Shown: positions 1 through 12,099, numbered from the stretch's first letter. The stretch is DNA of 49,901 nucleotides from Conidiobolus incongruus B7586 (GCA_000697335.1 JNEM01013615.1:1-49901), one strand, 5' to 3'. The notes: a model not told the origin generated them from the letters alone. A program made the numbers and translations.

Positions 1-400
1 AAGTTATAAAAAACTTTTTGATTAAAAATAACTAGAAAAAACTATTATATCTAGTGTATTCTTTAGATTATAACTTATATAATTATAATTACTTTAGTTA
101 ATTAAAAAACTAGCTTATAAGAAAGAAAATTTCTATAAGAAAATATAATTGATTTGTGAAATATTAAATTTTAATCTTTAATAAAAAAAATTGTTTATTA
201 AGGGTTAAAAGTTAGTTAAAAGTATAACAAAAAGTTATTAATAATAAAAGAAACTATTAAATTTATATTATATATTTATTTTTATATATAATATATTAAA
301 ATATTTATTTATTTTTAATCACAAAAAATTCCCATTATTAAAAATATAAAGTAATATTAAGAAAATTCAGAGGAAATTTATTTTAATTAATTAATAAAAT
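1..400 (-). repeat. Degenerate AT-rich dispersed repeat, cut by the window edge
   Basis: This block is almost pure A/T. Read on the minus strand, its roughly 330 bases align by eye with 36230-36530 on the plus strand, at about three quarters identity, including a shared exact run of more than 20 bases around 60-90 (minus) and 36435-36465 (plus). Several differences are C against T or G against A, as expected for a decayed copy. No coding frame survives and no family can be assigned. It is probably an old mobile-element relic, by inference from copy number and composition only. Confidence 0.6.
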
Positions 401-988
401 CAATTGAATAATCAATCTTTGACCTTTTTTTCAGTTCTATATAACAAACTTGTTCTATTTGACTATAATATAAATGCAAATATCTTTTATCTTGATGAAA
501 ATTTTTTAATTGAAATAATTTTGTTTATATTAAAGGAAATAAACTGTTTATTTGAATCATCTTTGATTAAAGTTCTTTATTACATGTTAAACACTAATCA
601 TTCATCCATCAACTCTACAAAAACAAAAATAGTTTTTATTGATTGGAAATAAATATAATCTAAATTAAAATGTATTGACCTATTATAAAAAAATACATTT
701 ATACACATAATAAAACCTGAAAATTTTGCATTAACAAAGGTTTTATTTCTAAATTAGGTATTAGCACAAAATTATCAAGCCTCTTTAAAAATAATGTACT
801 TTTACTAGATAATTCAAAGATTTACCACTTTTGACAGGATGACTATATAAACTAACCAACTTGAAAATTTAATTGGAATGAATATAATTTATTATTTAAT
901 AGACTGAGGAAAGATTGTGTAACAATAAAACTAATGAATAAACTTTAATTACAGGTAATTTTCAATTGATGGTGAGTTTGTAACAATT
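401..988. other. Spacer with no supported gene
   Basis: A/T-rich sequence downstream (3') of the MAPKKK gene. A reading frame at 404-652 starts with TTG and has low-complexity hydrophobic content; I do not regard it as a gene. Nothing else is recognisable. Confidence 0.5.
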
Positions 989-3900
989 TTAATTATCTGA
1001 ATGAGATCCATTATGTCCATTTTGGATTTCGACTGCGGATCCCTCCTCATTCACCAGTTTGAATACAGGGACACTGGGACCGGGTTTTTCAGTCTCATCT
1101 TTAAGAGAGTTAGAAGCAGATATAGAAGCTGCAGTGGCAGAAGTACTCCAGTTAAAACCGCTAAGATTGGCTGAAGCAGTGGAAGGTGAACCACTGGGTG
1201 TTGAGAATCCCATCTTAGTTGAGTTCGAATGAAGGGATCCGGTTAGCACTGCAGTAGTATATGCTTGTCTTTGGTCATAATTAAGTTCTGCAATATCTCT
1301 GAACCATTCATGCATTAAAAGAGCCTTTGCAGTAGGGCGTTTATGGGGCTGACGAGTGAAGCATAGAGATAAGAAATCCATTCCAAGCTCACTAATTTGA
1401 CTGGGATCAGGAAGTGGAGGATGACCCATAGCAACATGATACATGATGGCCCATTCATTGTCCAAATTAGACCATGGTTGTTTTCCAGTAACCATTTGAA
1501 GAACACAGCAACCCAAAGACCAAATGTCTTGGGCACCCTTGTTACCTTTATCAGCACCCTTAATCACTTCGGGAGCCATATACATAGGAGTTCCTGTAAG
1601 AGTCTTATTAACAGGACCATTTATTGTACCTGTTTTACCCAAAGTTTTTTGATTTTTAGCAATAACTTTGGCAGCTCCGAAATCTACAAATTTAATAATT
1701 CCCATATGATCTAATAAAATGTTATCAGGTTTGACATCACGATGAAGAACACCTTGATCGTGTAAATATTCTAGACCTTGAAGCATTTGGAAAGTATAAA
1801 CTTTAACAACATTTTCATCTTCAATTCTTCCATGGCTTAATAAACTAGCCAAAGAGCCACCTTGGCAGTATTCCATAAAGATGTAAACACGATCTCGATG
1901 AACCTCAATTCCATAATAAGAAACGATATTAGGATGATTGAGAATTTCCATGACTGACATTTCTTCTTTGATGGATTTGTATAATGACATGAGCTGAGAA
2001 GGATCAGGGAACCTAATCTCTTTAACTGCCATGATATCTCCACTATCAAGATTAACAGCCAAATATACAGATCCAAACGTACCAGCGCCCAAGAACTTTC
2101 GTTGTTGCCATCTGATCGAAATGTTGGTAGAGGAAGAAGCCAAGAATAAAAGACTTTTGTCTTCAGGTCTTTGATCATCTAAAACTTTACCAGCTAATCC
2201 CAGACCTGCTAAATTATTAAGTCGACTTTCTTCCAATTCAGAGAGGGCCTTAATAATGTTTTCTCTATAATTAAATATTTCGGATTTGTATGACAATGTA
2301 TTACAAATGGTGCTGGGATCGGTCCCGATAACCTTCTCCAATTGGTCATTAGAAGTAGAAATAAAAGTTTTCTCCATGGCAGCTTGATCATTCAATTGGT
2401 TAATAGCTCTAGCTCCTTGAATATCGAAATGAGAAATTAATAAAGTCATACAACCGGCAACATTGGTTCGCAATTGATCGAATTCTTCTTCTCCTAAAAG
2501 CAAAATGTTATAGCCGCTCGTCATTAACATTGCAAACTTCAGTGCTACTACTGCCCATCTGAATGTCTTTCTATCTGTAGGAATACAATCACTTCTTATA
2601 AAATGAACCCAGTCAATGGAAAGTTGCATAAGTTTCATAGTCAAACGAGCTCTTGTTCGAATATCTAGAGTTTTCATAGCTCTCTGGCCTAAACTTGAAG
2701 CGAACAAATAATAATTTTGAATAGGATCCACGGAGGTTTGTCCAGGAAGCGCCCCACGAACAACGGAAACACTATCGATAATAGCAACAGTGAGTTTAAA
2801 AAAACTTTGCTTAATTTTTAATAGTTCTCGATGAACTGGGGTGGATTGGGGTCTTGATGGATGAGTCACAGCAAGTGCGGTACCTTGGACAAGCATTTGG
2901 AAGTGCTGCTTATTAACCTGCAATGAAGAATTAGGAGTGGAAACTAGTCTAATTCGACCTGGTTTTAGTTCAATTTGTGGAATATCTAGGAAATAATCTA
3001 AGACTCTTCCTTCCCAAATGAATTCTTCATGGTTAGATACAAGTAATATATAGCTTGGAGTTGATGATGGCTCAATATCATCTTGGGCAATACAATTAGT
3101 CAAAGCAGATTTGATTAAATCTGGATATTCTAGCACAGCTTCGTTGATTAAGACATAAACGTTATCAGGATTGTTGACAGCTCCAAAATCCACTAAGATA
3201 TGAGTGGCTGCTAGGATTCTCGTAAGATTTCCAATATCTTCACATTGATCATAAGAGTACTCTGAAGAGTTCTCGAATTGAGTGGAGAGTTCATTAGAGA
3301 AAAGCATCATTTTACTAACTCTCAAACGACTGATTTGCAAAATACGCTCTTGCCATTTGATTTTATGCTGAATTGAAGCTTCAGAGTCGATCACAAGCTG
3401 TGATTCAAAGTATAGCAGCAAGCGACAAAGCAATCGATGAATTAAAGAACAAAATTGTTCAGCGATTTCGAATGACGAAGTTTCAGTACAAGTAGAAAAG
3501 GTTTTTAAGAATTCCCATTCCGATTTCATGATTTCCGCTTCTTTTAAGTTAATTGTTTTGTTGCCTCCCTTTAATTTCCAATGCAATAGTTTGAAATAAA
3601 ATTTAAGACAACCAAATAAAGCAGTGTCATAATTTGAACTAATACATTGATTAATGTACCAACCAGGACCAGGTTGAACAATTGTTTGATAAGTTTGTTT
3701 GATTTTAAATGCTAACGAAAGGATAACGCGGAAATCGTCTAACATTTGATCAACTATGATTATTGTAGGTTTAGAAAGTTTCTGAGCATAATCCAATCTC
3801 AACCTTAGGCATTCTTGCATCAAATTAGTTGGGAATGCTACCATTCGCTCCAGTTCTGCTACATATGAAGGAAGTTTCATATCGTCAAAAGCTTCACAAT

Positions 3901-5270
3901 TCTCGATGGTATTTTCACGAGCCTTATACAATAAATTGTTTAAAGTATATAGAGTTTGCTTTTCAAAAGTATTCTGTAAGCTGTTTTCTTTCAAAATTCT
4001 TTCAACAAACGTAGCCTGCTCCATTGATGATTCGTCAAGCTTAGTGTTTGATACCTTTAGTTCTTCGTTACCTGTCCATTTCACGAGAATATTGTATTGC
4101 GTTGCTAAACTTTTAGTAATAGTTGACCAAGAGGTAAGGGCATCAAGATTTCTTTTGAACGGTTCAGAACCATATTGCGGCTTTTCGATTGTCATATACT
4201 TTGTACAAGGATATAGGCCTTCAATAAAATCCACTTTTTGCAGAACAGCGTTAACTTGCTCTATGGGAGAGATATCATTATCTTCTATTTGAAAATTAAT
4301 TACACTATCAATCACATTGTCAACACCCAATCTTGCTTGGTCCAGTATTATTTGGTATTCTGGCACTGAACGGTTATGTAAGTGAGCATTCAAAGATAAC
4401 CAAAGTTGGTATTTTTCAGTGTTATTTAAATGATCCTTCATAGTTTTAGCAATTCGTATTGTTTCCATTTCAATAACATCACCAGTTAATACCGAAGCCA
4501 ACATACCTTGCCATTCAATTCTCTCCTGGTTATTAGCTAATAAATCAGGATCTTCTTCGCCATTCACCAAGTGAGGTAAATTAAACTCTAATCCTTCTTC
4601 AAACATAGGAACCGTATAATCAATATCTAGATCATCCTGTTCTTCGGGATAAAGTTTCTCATCTCCATCAAAACGATTCGATCTAGGATCACCTTCATAA
4701 TTAGCTATACTGTTCTTTCTTATATAGTTTGCTAAATAAGTAAATTCTCCATCTGGAGTATATTGAAAACTAACAGGACTAACTTGAGTTACTTCTTTTG
4801 ATTCATTATACCAATTTGAGTTCATTTCTATTGATTCATTTGGTTGATTAGTATATGGTTCAGGAGTCGAAGGTCTATTGGAATAAGCAAAGAGTTAGTA
4901 GAGAATTTGAAAATTTAGAAAATGATTACTTTTCGTAATTTGTTTCTTCTTCGATATCTATTATACTCCATATATAATCTTGATTAACAATTGGTACTTT
5001 GTGGTTCCCCATTAGCTCGTCAATAGTGGCTTTCATATGGTCTACTTCATAAGATGTTGTAACGAAGTGTGTTGTCTATTTTACAACAACAAAAAAAAGT
5101 TAATTAAACTTAATTAAATAAAATAATATTTAAATTACTTCAGAATCTACTGAAGTGGAAAGTTTACCACCATATTTGATAATTATGGCTTCCAATTGCT
5201 TTGTTTTTAAAACGTTAAATCCATAAAGGAAAAAACATTTGTCTTTTAATATCAAGTTTTTAATTGTCAT
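989..5270 (-). CDS. SSK2: Ssk2/Wis4-type MAP kinase kinase kinase with a predicted N-terminal BRCT domain
   Basis: The main exon (4874-989) carries an uninterrupted 1278-codon frame from ATG 4825. Its last third is a serine/threonine kinase: glycine loop GAGTFGS, MAVKEI lysine, HRDVKPDN catalytic loop, DFG and GTPMYMAPEVI. The order and the long conserved N-terminal region match Ssk2/Wis4/Win1, the MAPKKKs that relay two-component osmotic and oxidative stress signals to Pbs2/Wis1 and the Hog1/Sty1 MAPK. Upstream, exons 5270-5139 and 5075-4930 encode a complete BRCT domain (KYGGKL, TTHFV, DYIWSII). The intron 4929-4875 (55 bases) has a GTAATC donor, a perfect TACTAAC branch site 20 bases before an AATAG acceptor, and keeps frame. 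The joined product is about 1387 residues, with the kinase at roughly 1014-1284. A stop lies just inside this intron, so a separate 92-residue BRCT gene is the alternative. The kinase call is secure; the fusion is inferred from splice signals. The tail after the kinase is Ser/Thr-rich. Confidence 0.9.
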
Positions 5271-6370
5271 TTAATTAACAAAAGGCTAGTTATTTAAAAA
5301 TGATACAATTTTAATAGGTTTGCAATAAATAATAGTTGGTATCAATAATTTAAACAATATTTCGTTATCAGTTATAATATAAAGATAGAATAATCATTGA
5401 ATAAACAAAATAGCACCTGAGAATTATTAATCTTGAATGAATTGATTGAGTTAAAATTGAATAAATTATAAAATTAAAACCAATCGAAATTGAGAAAAAG
5501 TCACTTTAAATAAAAAATTCTGAATGATGCTTGATTATTTGTGCGGTGTAAGTAATTTCTGATTCATCCAATAAAATATTAGTATTTTTATATTAATATA
5601 ATTTGAGATATTATTACTTTTGATCATTGGATTTTTGCTAGTTTACTCTCTAGCTATTTTAGATGTTCAATACCAGCACTATATTGGTATAATTCTAAAA
5701 TATTTATTTAAAGATAATGAATGAATTTATTAAACATATTAGAAACTTTAACATTTACTGTGATAACTCATAACAAACTATTCATTATTATTCTTAATCG
5801 CTAAAAATAATTTATTTCTTAAAATAATATCTTTATTTATATATTACATAATATTTGAAAATTTCGATATTTTTCAGTGTCATCTTTTTATAATTGGCAC
5901 TTGTATACTACCAATTGAATGTTATATTCAATACTACATTATTAAATAGTACAATAGTATTCTAAGGATTTGCGAATTAATATAATGATAACGGATGAGC
6001 TTATATTAAATTCTTATATCATAAAAAATTTAATTATCATCACGGATTTAATGATTTTCCAATATTAAATAATAAGTTTTCGTAAAATATGAAAGCAGCC
6101 TTTGTTCACACATATATTCCAAAGAATTTTTTTAATCTTTGATAAATATACCTTATAATAAATTTTAATTAATAATATTTCTTTACATTATATCCACCTC
6201 CTAAAGATCAAAGTAATATAATTAAGGGTAAATAATTTTTGATTAAGTACTTGAAAATATTTTTAATAAACGATATACAGTTAAATATAGAATTAATATA
6301 CATATATAAAGATATTATTAGAAAACTAAGTATAAGAAAAAATATTTTTTAATATCGGAAAAAATTTCCC
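5271..6370. other. Intergenic region, probable MAPKKK promoter and tRNA terminator
   Basis: No reading frame of note. The part next to 5270 must hold the promoter of the minus-strand BRCT-MAPKKK gene. On the minus strand a T6 run at about 6356-6361 lies some ten bases past the tRNA-Lys 3' end and is a good RNA polymerase III terminator. The rest is A/T-rich and featureless to the eye. Confidence 0.5.
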
Positions 6371-6443
6371 CGCCCAATGTGGGGCTCGAACCCACGACCC
6401 TCAGATTAAAAGTCTGATGCTCTACCGACTGAGCTAACCGGGC
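6371..6443 (-). tRNA. tRNA-Lys (anticodon TTT)
   Basis: A 73-base cloverleaf on the minus strand. The acceptor stem pairs GCCCGGT with ATTGGGC, followed by discriminator G. The D arm starts TTAGCTCAGTCGGTAGAGC; the anticodon stem-loop reads CAGACTTTTAATCTG with TTT in the loop; the T arm contains the canonical GGGTTCGAGCCCC. No intron. A T-run follows as terminator. It decodes AAA lysine codons. Confidence 0.98.
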
Positions 6444-7128
6444 TACCATGGTGTAAAAATGTATATATTTTCAATTCTATGAAATACTATTCTCTCTCAC
6501 AAATCTCAAATTATTTTTTTCTATCATTCCTATTCCTCCGAATTTTCCTATTTTTATTTAATTTATATATTTCTATATACCATATATTATGCTTAAATAC
6601 TGTTTTTTCATCTTATATCTTTCATTTTTCACCTTTGGGCCATTATATCATTTCCTCACTATTAAAAATTCTTAATATTCTAATAACCTATGAAGATCAT
6701 GCTGACTATTCCTTTTTTTCATTAAATGAAAAACTTTATCATATTACTAAACCATAGTTTAAAACATGCTTCATATTTTCATCAGTGTAAACAATACAGA
6801 TAATATTAAATCGATTTTGATATTGAAGGTTGATAATAAATGAAAAACTAAGAAAAATGCTAATTTCATTTTGTAACAGTTTTATATATTTCATAATGTA
6901 TTATGCTACTTAGCGTTAATACATATTAATTATCTATATCAAAATCTAAAGATTGATATTTTCACCCTACAAAATAAAAATGAAAAAATTAACCAATATA
7001 TATATATATAGAAAACAAGTTTATAATATAAAAATAATTTTATAAAAGATTTTACAGTGACACGTGCATTAGCGATTGAGTTAAGCTCGATATTCTAAAT
7101 TTAATATTTATATCTATGAATTCAGGAA
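6444..7128. other. Spacer with no supported gene
   Basis: A T-rich stretch. The plus-strand frame at 6479-6757 encodes a low-complexity run rich in Phe, Leu, Ile, Ser and Tyr with no recognisable domain, and it probably reflects base composition. A short (TA)n tract lies near 7000-7010. Confidence 0.4.
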
Positions 7129-7386
7129 TCACATTTGATTTTGTTGATGGTGATATTCGCTTCTAATAAAAGCTCTAGCGTAGTGATGTTCGATAGGATT
7201 GTATTTGAGCATCTTTTCAATGAGATCGACATGAGTTAAAACCATTCTACGACAACAGTATCTCTTTAATTCCAACTTGTCCATAGATTCTTTTTCAGTG
7301 TATCCAGCATCGATTAAACCAAGATAATCTTCCCATTTATTTCCAATAACCTTACCACAAGTAAAACAACGAACTGGAATAATCAT
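7129..7386 (-). CDS. RPB10: RNA polymerases I, II and III shared subunit RPABC5 (Rpb10)
   Basis: An intronless 85-residue protein. The N-terminal [19 protein letters not shown] and the central [18 protein letters not shown] are the hallmarks of Rpb10, the small zinc-binding subunit shared by all three nuclear RNA polymerases. The zinc is held by the CxxC pair near residues 7 and 10 and the CC pair near 44 and 45. Rpb10 helps assemble the Rpb3/Rpb11 and Rpb2 platform. Family members are usually 65 to 75 residues and end soon after the YNPIE motif; this one continues for about 17 residues, rich in His, Arg and Gln. It lies 225 bases downstream of the mitochondrial methyltransferase gene on the same strand. 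Identification is certain; the role of the tail is unknown. Confidence 0.98.
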   Translation of the reverse strand: MIIPVRCFTCGKVIGNKWEDYLGLIDAGYTEKESMDKLELKRYCCRRMVLTHVDLIEKMLKYNPIEHHYARAFIRSEYHHQQNQM

Positions 7387-7611
7387 TTTTTATATGTATT
7401 TTAATAATAAAATTAAATTTAATTTTTAATTGAACACTAATTACCCAAACATTTAATTTATAAATATAATTATCAACAATTGAAAATTTAGATTTATGGG
7501 ATTAAATCAACTTCTATTATCAATTTTCATATTAACAAAGTGAAATAAAAATATTTAAAAAAATCGAGAAATATAGAAATAAAATATACTATGATTAATT
7601 GATATTTATTA

Positions 7612-9033
7612 TTAAATAAGGTCAGGATAATTAGAATGAATAATATTAGTTAATTGGCAAAATTGCTCAACTGAAATATTTTCAGGTCGTTTTGTCTCAT
7701 CCCAGTTTAATTCTTTGATAATTTGATACAATTGAGGATGATAATCACTATAAATATAATAATTAGTAATTAGTAATAAACATCACCTACAATTAATTTA
7801 CGTTGCAATCCTTCTAACTGTTTTTCTTCTCTTTAAAAAGAACACTCTTAATACTTTTTCTAATCTTTCATAGGATTCTATTAAATGAAAATATTAATAT
7901 TTAAATAATATTAATTAATTCTAATATATAATTACCTAATTGATATCGATTGTTATTAGGAGATAATTGAGCGACCCATCCATCAACCTATTAATCATAT
8001 GCGTTTAATTCGATCTAAATTAACATTTAATAGTGTATATTTACTTTAGGTTTTGGAACAAATGACGAAGATGGCACTTTATAAATAACATTTGTAGAGC
8101 ATATAGCTTGACTCATTATACTTAATCGGCTCCTTTGTTTAATATCTATTGGAGATGTGATTCTCTATTGATGTACAATAATTGTTAGTCTACATTGTAT
8201 TATTTAATTATTATACAAATTATTCGTCCTACTTCAGCAACTTCTTTCTGAAACATTAGAGTCATAGTAGAATCTAAATACTGAAAGTAATCTTCTTTGT
8301 TATAGACCATATATAGCCATTGTAATAATAATGGTGTAGCTACATTGAATGGTAAATTTCCAACTAAATGGACTTTGTCGACTTTAAATCATTTTAATAT
8401 TAAATATAAAATGATATGATGAGTGTATAGCTTACTTTGATTATGTGATAGGCCGATAGATTGCAATATTTCATTATAATTAGCCTGTAGCATATCTCCA
8501 TGAATAATCTAAAAACATATTAATATCAAATAATGACTTTTTATAAAGAAATTGACTTACCTTTAATCTATTAGGCACAGCGTCTTTTAGTTGCTAAATT
8601 ATAAAAAAAGTTGATTAATAATGGAAATATATTAATTATAAGAAATCTCAAAAAAATACATTTAAAGTAGGTAAAAATCTTTCATCCTTTTCGATAACGA
8701 CTAAATTTTCCACTCCACTTTCCAATAAACTTCTGGTTAATAAACCAGGACCTATTCATCATAAGGATGGTTAGATTTGATTATAAGCGAAAAGTATAAT
8801 GAATAAACTACCTGGACCTACTTCAATAACTAAACTTTTATCTAAATTTAATTTAGCTTTTTTAATTAATTTATCTATAAAATCAAATTAATAAATTGAT
8901 TATGTTTGTTAAAATATTATGAACCTGTAACATTTTTATCCAAAATAAAATTTTGACTTAAACTTTGATTAGCTGATAATTTATAAATTTGAATTAAATC
9001 TTTAACTGAGGGTAATCTAGGTAATTGATTCAT
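7612..9033 (-). CDS. TFB1M: Mitochondrial rRNA (adenine-N6,N6)-dimethyltransferase, mtTFB1/TFB1M type
   Basis: Ten exons read out on the minus strand: 9033-8925, 8874-8812, 8751-8660, 8593-8561, 8508-8436, 8381-8233, 8164-8045, 7987-7936, 7877-7802 and 7747-7612. Together they give 300 residues without a stop. The N-terminus LPRLPSVKDLIQIY, then SQNFILD, the S-adenosylmethionine site VIEVGPGPGLLTRS, the catalytic NLPFNVATPL, the MFQKEVAER block and SFVPKPKVD are the signature of the KsgA/Dim1 superfamily. The SQNF and GPGPG forms point to mitochondrial TFB1M rather than nuclear Dim1. The enzyme dimethylates two adjacent adenines in the small-subunit rRNA 3' hairpin. Introns are 50 to 68 bases; exon 4 is only 33 bases. 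The first donor, GTTCAT, is unusual, but every junction keeps frame and restores family sequence. Confidence 0.93.
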
Positions 9034-11229
9034 TTTTCTATTATTTTAATCTATTTTTGATATTTAAATTTATATTGTACGCCAAAGATTGACTTTTTAA
9101 TATATTTTCAAGTAAATTTAGTTTTATGGGATTACAAATTAAACATTCTCAAATGTTATTATTTAAGTATTTAATAATATATGGAATAAATTTATACCAT
9201 TTAATGACATATGTATATTAGTAAATTATATTTAAGAAATAAACTAAGTTTCAAACAATCATTTTTATTTGAGAAAAAATCCAGTTTATTTAGTAAGCTC
9301 AATATAACTACTACTTTTATTTATATTACATCTCTTACTATTTGATAGCTTAAGTCTTACGACAAATTCATGCATGCTATTAAATCAAACAATAATTTCA
9401 ATTAATTGTATCATTTTGAATATTATTTCTTGAAATCAATTTAACCATTGTCACCCTGAACAAATTTAGTAATAGATAATTTAAGTTTCCTTTGTCACTA
9501 TTATCAATTATGATATTTAATAATAAAGTATAAAATTCCTTTTATTTTTTACATTAAATTTAAAGTATTGAAATTGCTAAATTTTTAAAATTTTTGTTTT
9601 GTACTTTAATTTTAATTTCCTTTTACAAAATTTTAAACATTAATTTATTAAAGTAAATTGAAATCGAATTTTCAAATATTTTTCTCAACTTGTAAGTAGG
9701 AGAATTAAAATTGAAATATGATATAACTGTATTAAATATATCTCAATATCTGATAAAATATAATAATAATGTTAATTGCAAAATATTTAATTTAAATCAT
9801 AAAATTTATTTCAATTGGAAAATTTAATGGAGCACATGTACAAACACAATTTGGTCGCATAATTTTTGCAAATATACAGTAATTCAAAATATTGATAAAT
9901 CTTGGAGAGATATTAAAAATTATATATCGAAGTATTCGGCTCGAATATATTATTATTTATATTATACTGTGTTAAAAATTATGGAAATATAATGGAATAG
10001 ACAAATATTCTCATAATTCATTTTTCATTTGTTATATTATTAGAACTCTAAAAAATTTTTGAAATTTGAATTTAATTATAAAGAATCAAAATATCAATTA
10101 TTTTATCCTTATTAATCCAATGAATACGACTATCAAAAATACATAGGATACTAATATTTACCTCAAGTAATATATATTCAAATATAATGCATTATGTATA
10201 TAAATCCATTACCTCTAATAAGGATTTATTATAGTTAATATAATATTCAATGTAAATTGTTTATACTCCCAATTATCCAATTTATATCATAAGTACTCTT
10301 TACTAATAAACATAAAGGCTTCGGTCGTATGTTATTCATAATTTATATATTTTCCCACTACAAAAATTGATGTCTTTTTCATATTTATGTACAATAAATT
10401 GCAAAAGATATTAGGTTAAATAACAATTCAATTGTGGTTGACGAAATTAAGATCACAAAACAAAATACCCATATTTATTGTTATTAGGCCATTATTAAAA
10501 ATTCTTAACACAACTATTCATATATATCAATTAAGTTTTGTATTAAAAATAATAAACCTACTCATTATCCACTTAACATGGAATATTAAACAGTCCTTAT
10601 GACAAAAAAAAATTTCATATCATAATTAAGTATATGAATTTACCTCAGAATAAACAGTTTGCATCATTGGAATTCAATATATGAAATGGGGATAAATACA
10701 ATAGAATAGTAATTACAAATATTTATTTGTCAAACTTAACAACACATCATTTAATATTTAATACTAAAAATTATTGCACTATCATTTCAAATAGATGGTA
10801 TATCAAATTTTATTTTTAATTAGGTTAATTGAATTTATTAAAGAAAATTGATATGCATAGGGCAAGAATATTAATACATTGTAATGGAATGGGAAATAAT
10901 AAAAATAAAAATGTTACATATTCTCTAATACAAGTAAATAACTGTATACAGAGAGAATTTTTAATATCAATAAAATTTTAAAGTAATTGACAGTGATGAA
11001 CATTAGGATATTCAATAATAATATTCAACGATGTGTAACAGATTAGATTGAATATAAATATTCCCATATTAACAACTACTTGAATAACTTGATATACGGT
11101 TAATTAAATGATGGATAATTAATAGTGAAAAAGATTATTCAGTAATCAACATCAAATAGTCCTAAATTTTTGATAGATATCCCCTGGGAAGTCAAATATT
11201 CATTGAATACCATAAATCAATGATATATT
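9034..11229. other. Gene-poor A/T-rich spacer
   Basis: Over 2 kb with stops in all frames and no recognisable exon series, tRNA or repeat unit. The first few hundred bases should contain the promoter of the minus-strand methyltransferase gene. Confidence 0.4.
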
Positions 11230-11560
11230 GTCACTAGCCAGGTGACTCTCTTCTACCCAAGTATTTTTACATCAACCTAATGTTAAAGTCATTTCCCCAC
11301 GCATACCGTCTGCTCCCGCCCTATCTTTTAGTTGGCCGACGATGCAAGTCACGGGAGAATCTCATGAATCACCTTACCCAACTCACTCTATATAAAACCC
11401 CGAATCAGAGCTATTCTCAGCGAGACGAGTTTGATCTGGGTCCTCCCAGCTATTTGATTTAAACCAATAAACACCCTATCTTCCTAACACTTACCTGGAA
11501 TTCCCCAAACGTCTCTCTTTTATCTAAACTACTCTGGATACTGCTTCCCTAAAACGTGTT
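11230..11560. other. GC-rich island, candidate non-coding RNA or promoter region
   Basis: This stretch is near 45% GC inside a region of about 20 to 25%. It holds a TATA-like TATATAAAA at about 11389-11397 on the plus strand, a tight hairpin at 11436-11449 (CTGGG, TCCT, CCCAG), a second small hairpin at 11231-11247 (GTCAC/GTGAC) and an AATAAA at about 11464. A 60-codon plus-strand frame (11280-11462) crosses it with no known motif. On the minus strand a perfect donor-like CAG/GTAAGT lies near 11490. In AT-rich genomes such islands often mark structured RNAs. I cannot name one here; it could also be the distal promoter of VTC4. Confidence 0.35.
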
Positions 11561-12077
11561 AATATTAAAGTATAATTACAATATTCCATATATAAACTTA
11601 TTACTATATAATATTAGTTGATTTAAATAATACCAACAACTAAATAAAGCCTTGTTAATGTTTACTTTTTTGAGAAATTATGTAAAAAACAAATTATAAC
11701 CATGCAGCGAACAGAAAGATATACTATAAATAACTTCAGAAATATATATTAACAAGACTTGAAAACTCATTTGAACACAATGCAAATATTATAAAATTTG
11801 GTCACTTGTAATATACTATCATTTTAAATATGTAGAGTTGAATATTTTATCAGGGAAAATATTCATGGTTAATGAGAAAAAGATTGAAATAGTTTAATAT
11901 TAATTTAAATTCAATTAAGTATACTCAAGAATATGATGTATAACAACTAGAGCTCATGAAATACAATAAAATATTTTATATTATATATTTCTGAATATAA
12001 ATAATTGCTCAAATTAGCAATTGGTATTTATTAATTTGGAGGTCAAATTATATTTAATCAATCTAATCTGTGCTATT

Positions 12078-12099
12078 ATTCTATTTAATTAAATAGAAT
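12078..12099. repeat. Perfect 22-base palindrome
   Basis: The bases 12078-12099 read the same on both strands, centred on TTAATTAA. In sequence this rich in A/T a palindrome of this size is only mildly surprising. The surrounding 11561-12747 spacer has no supported gene. Just before the VTC4 start, a branch-like CTAAT and the acceptor-like ACATAG at about 12731-12736 could end an intron in the VTC4 5' leader. Confidence 0.5.

Noticed and set aside
404-652. 82-codon frame starting with TTG
   Set aside because: No ATG start, low-complexity hydrophobic content, no conserved pattern, and it lies in A/T-rich sequence next to a repeat.
6479-6757. 92-codon plus-strand frame after tRNA-Lys
   Set aside because: T-rich composition gives long runs of Phe, Leu, Ile and Ser; there is no domain, and no GC rise as seen in real genes here.
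11488-11497. ACTTACCTGG, identical to the U1 snRNA 5' end
   Set aside because: No U1 stem-loop I or Sm site follows. The same bases read on the minus strand form a donor-like CAG/GTAAGT, so a coincidence or splice site is more likely.
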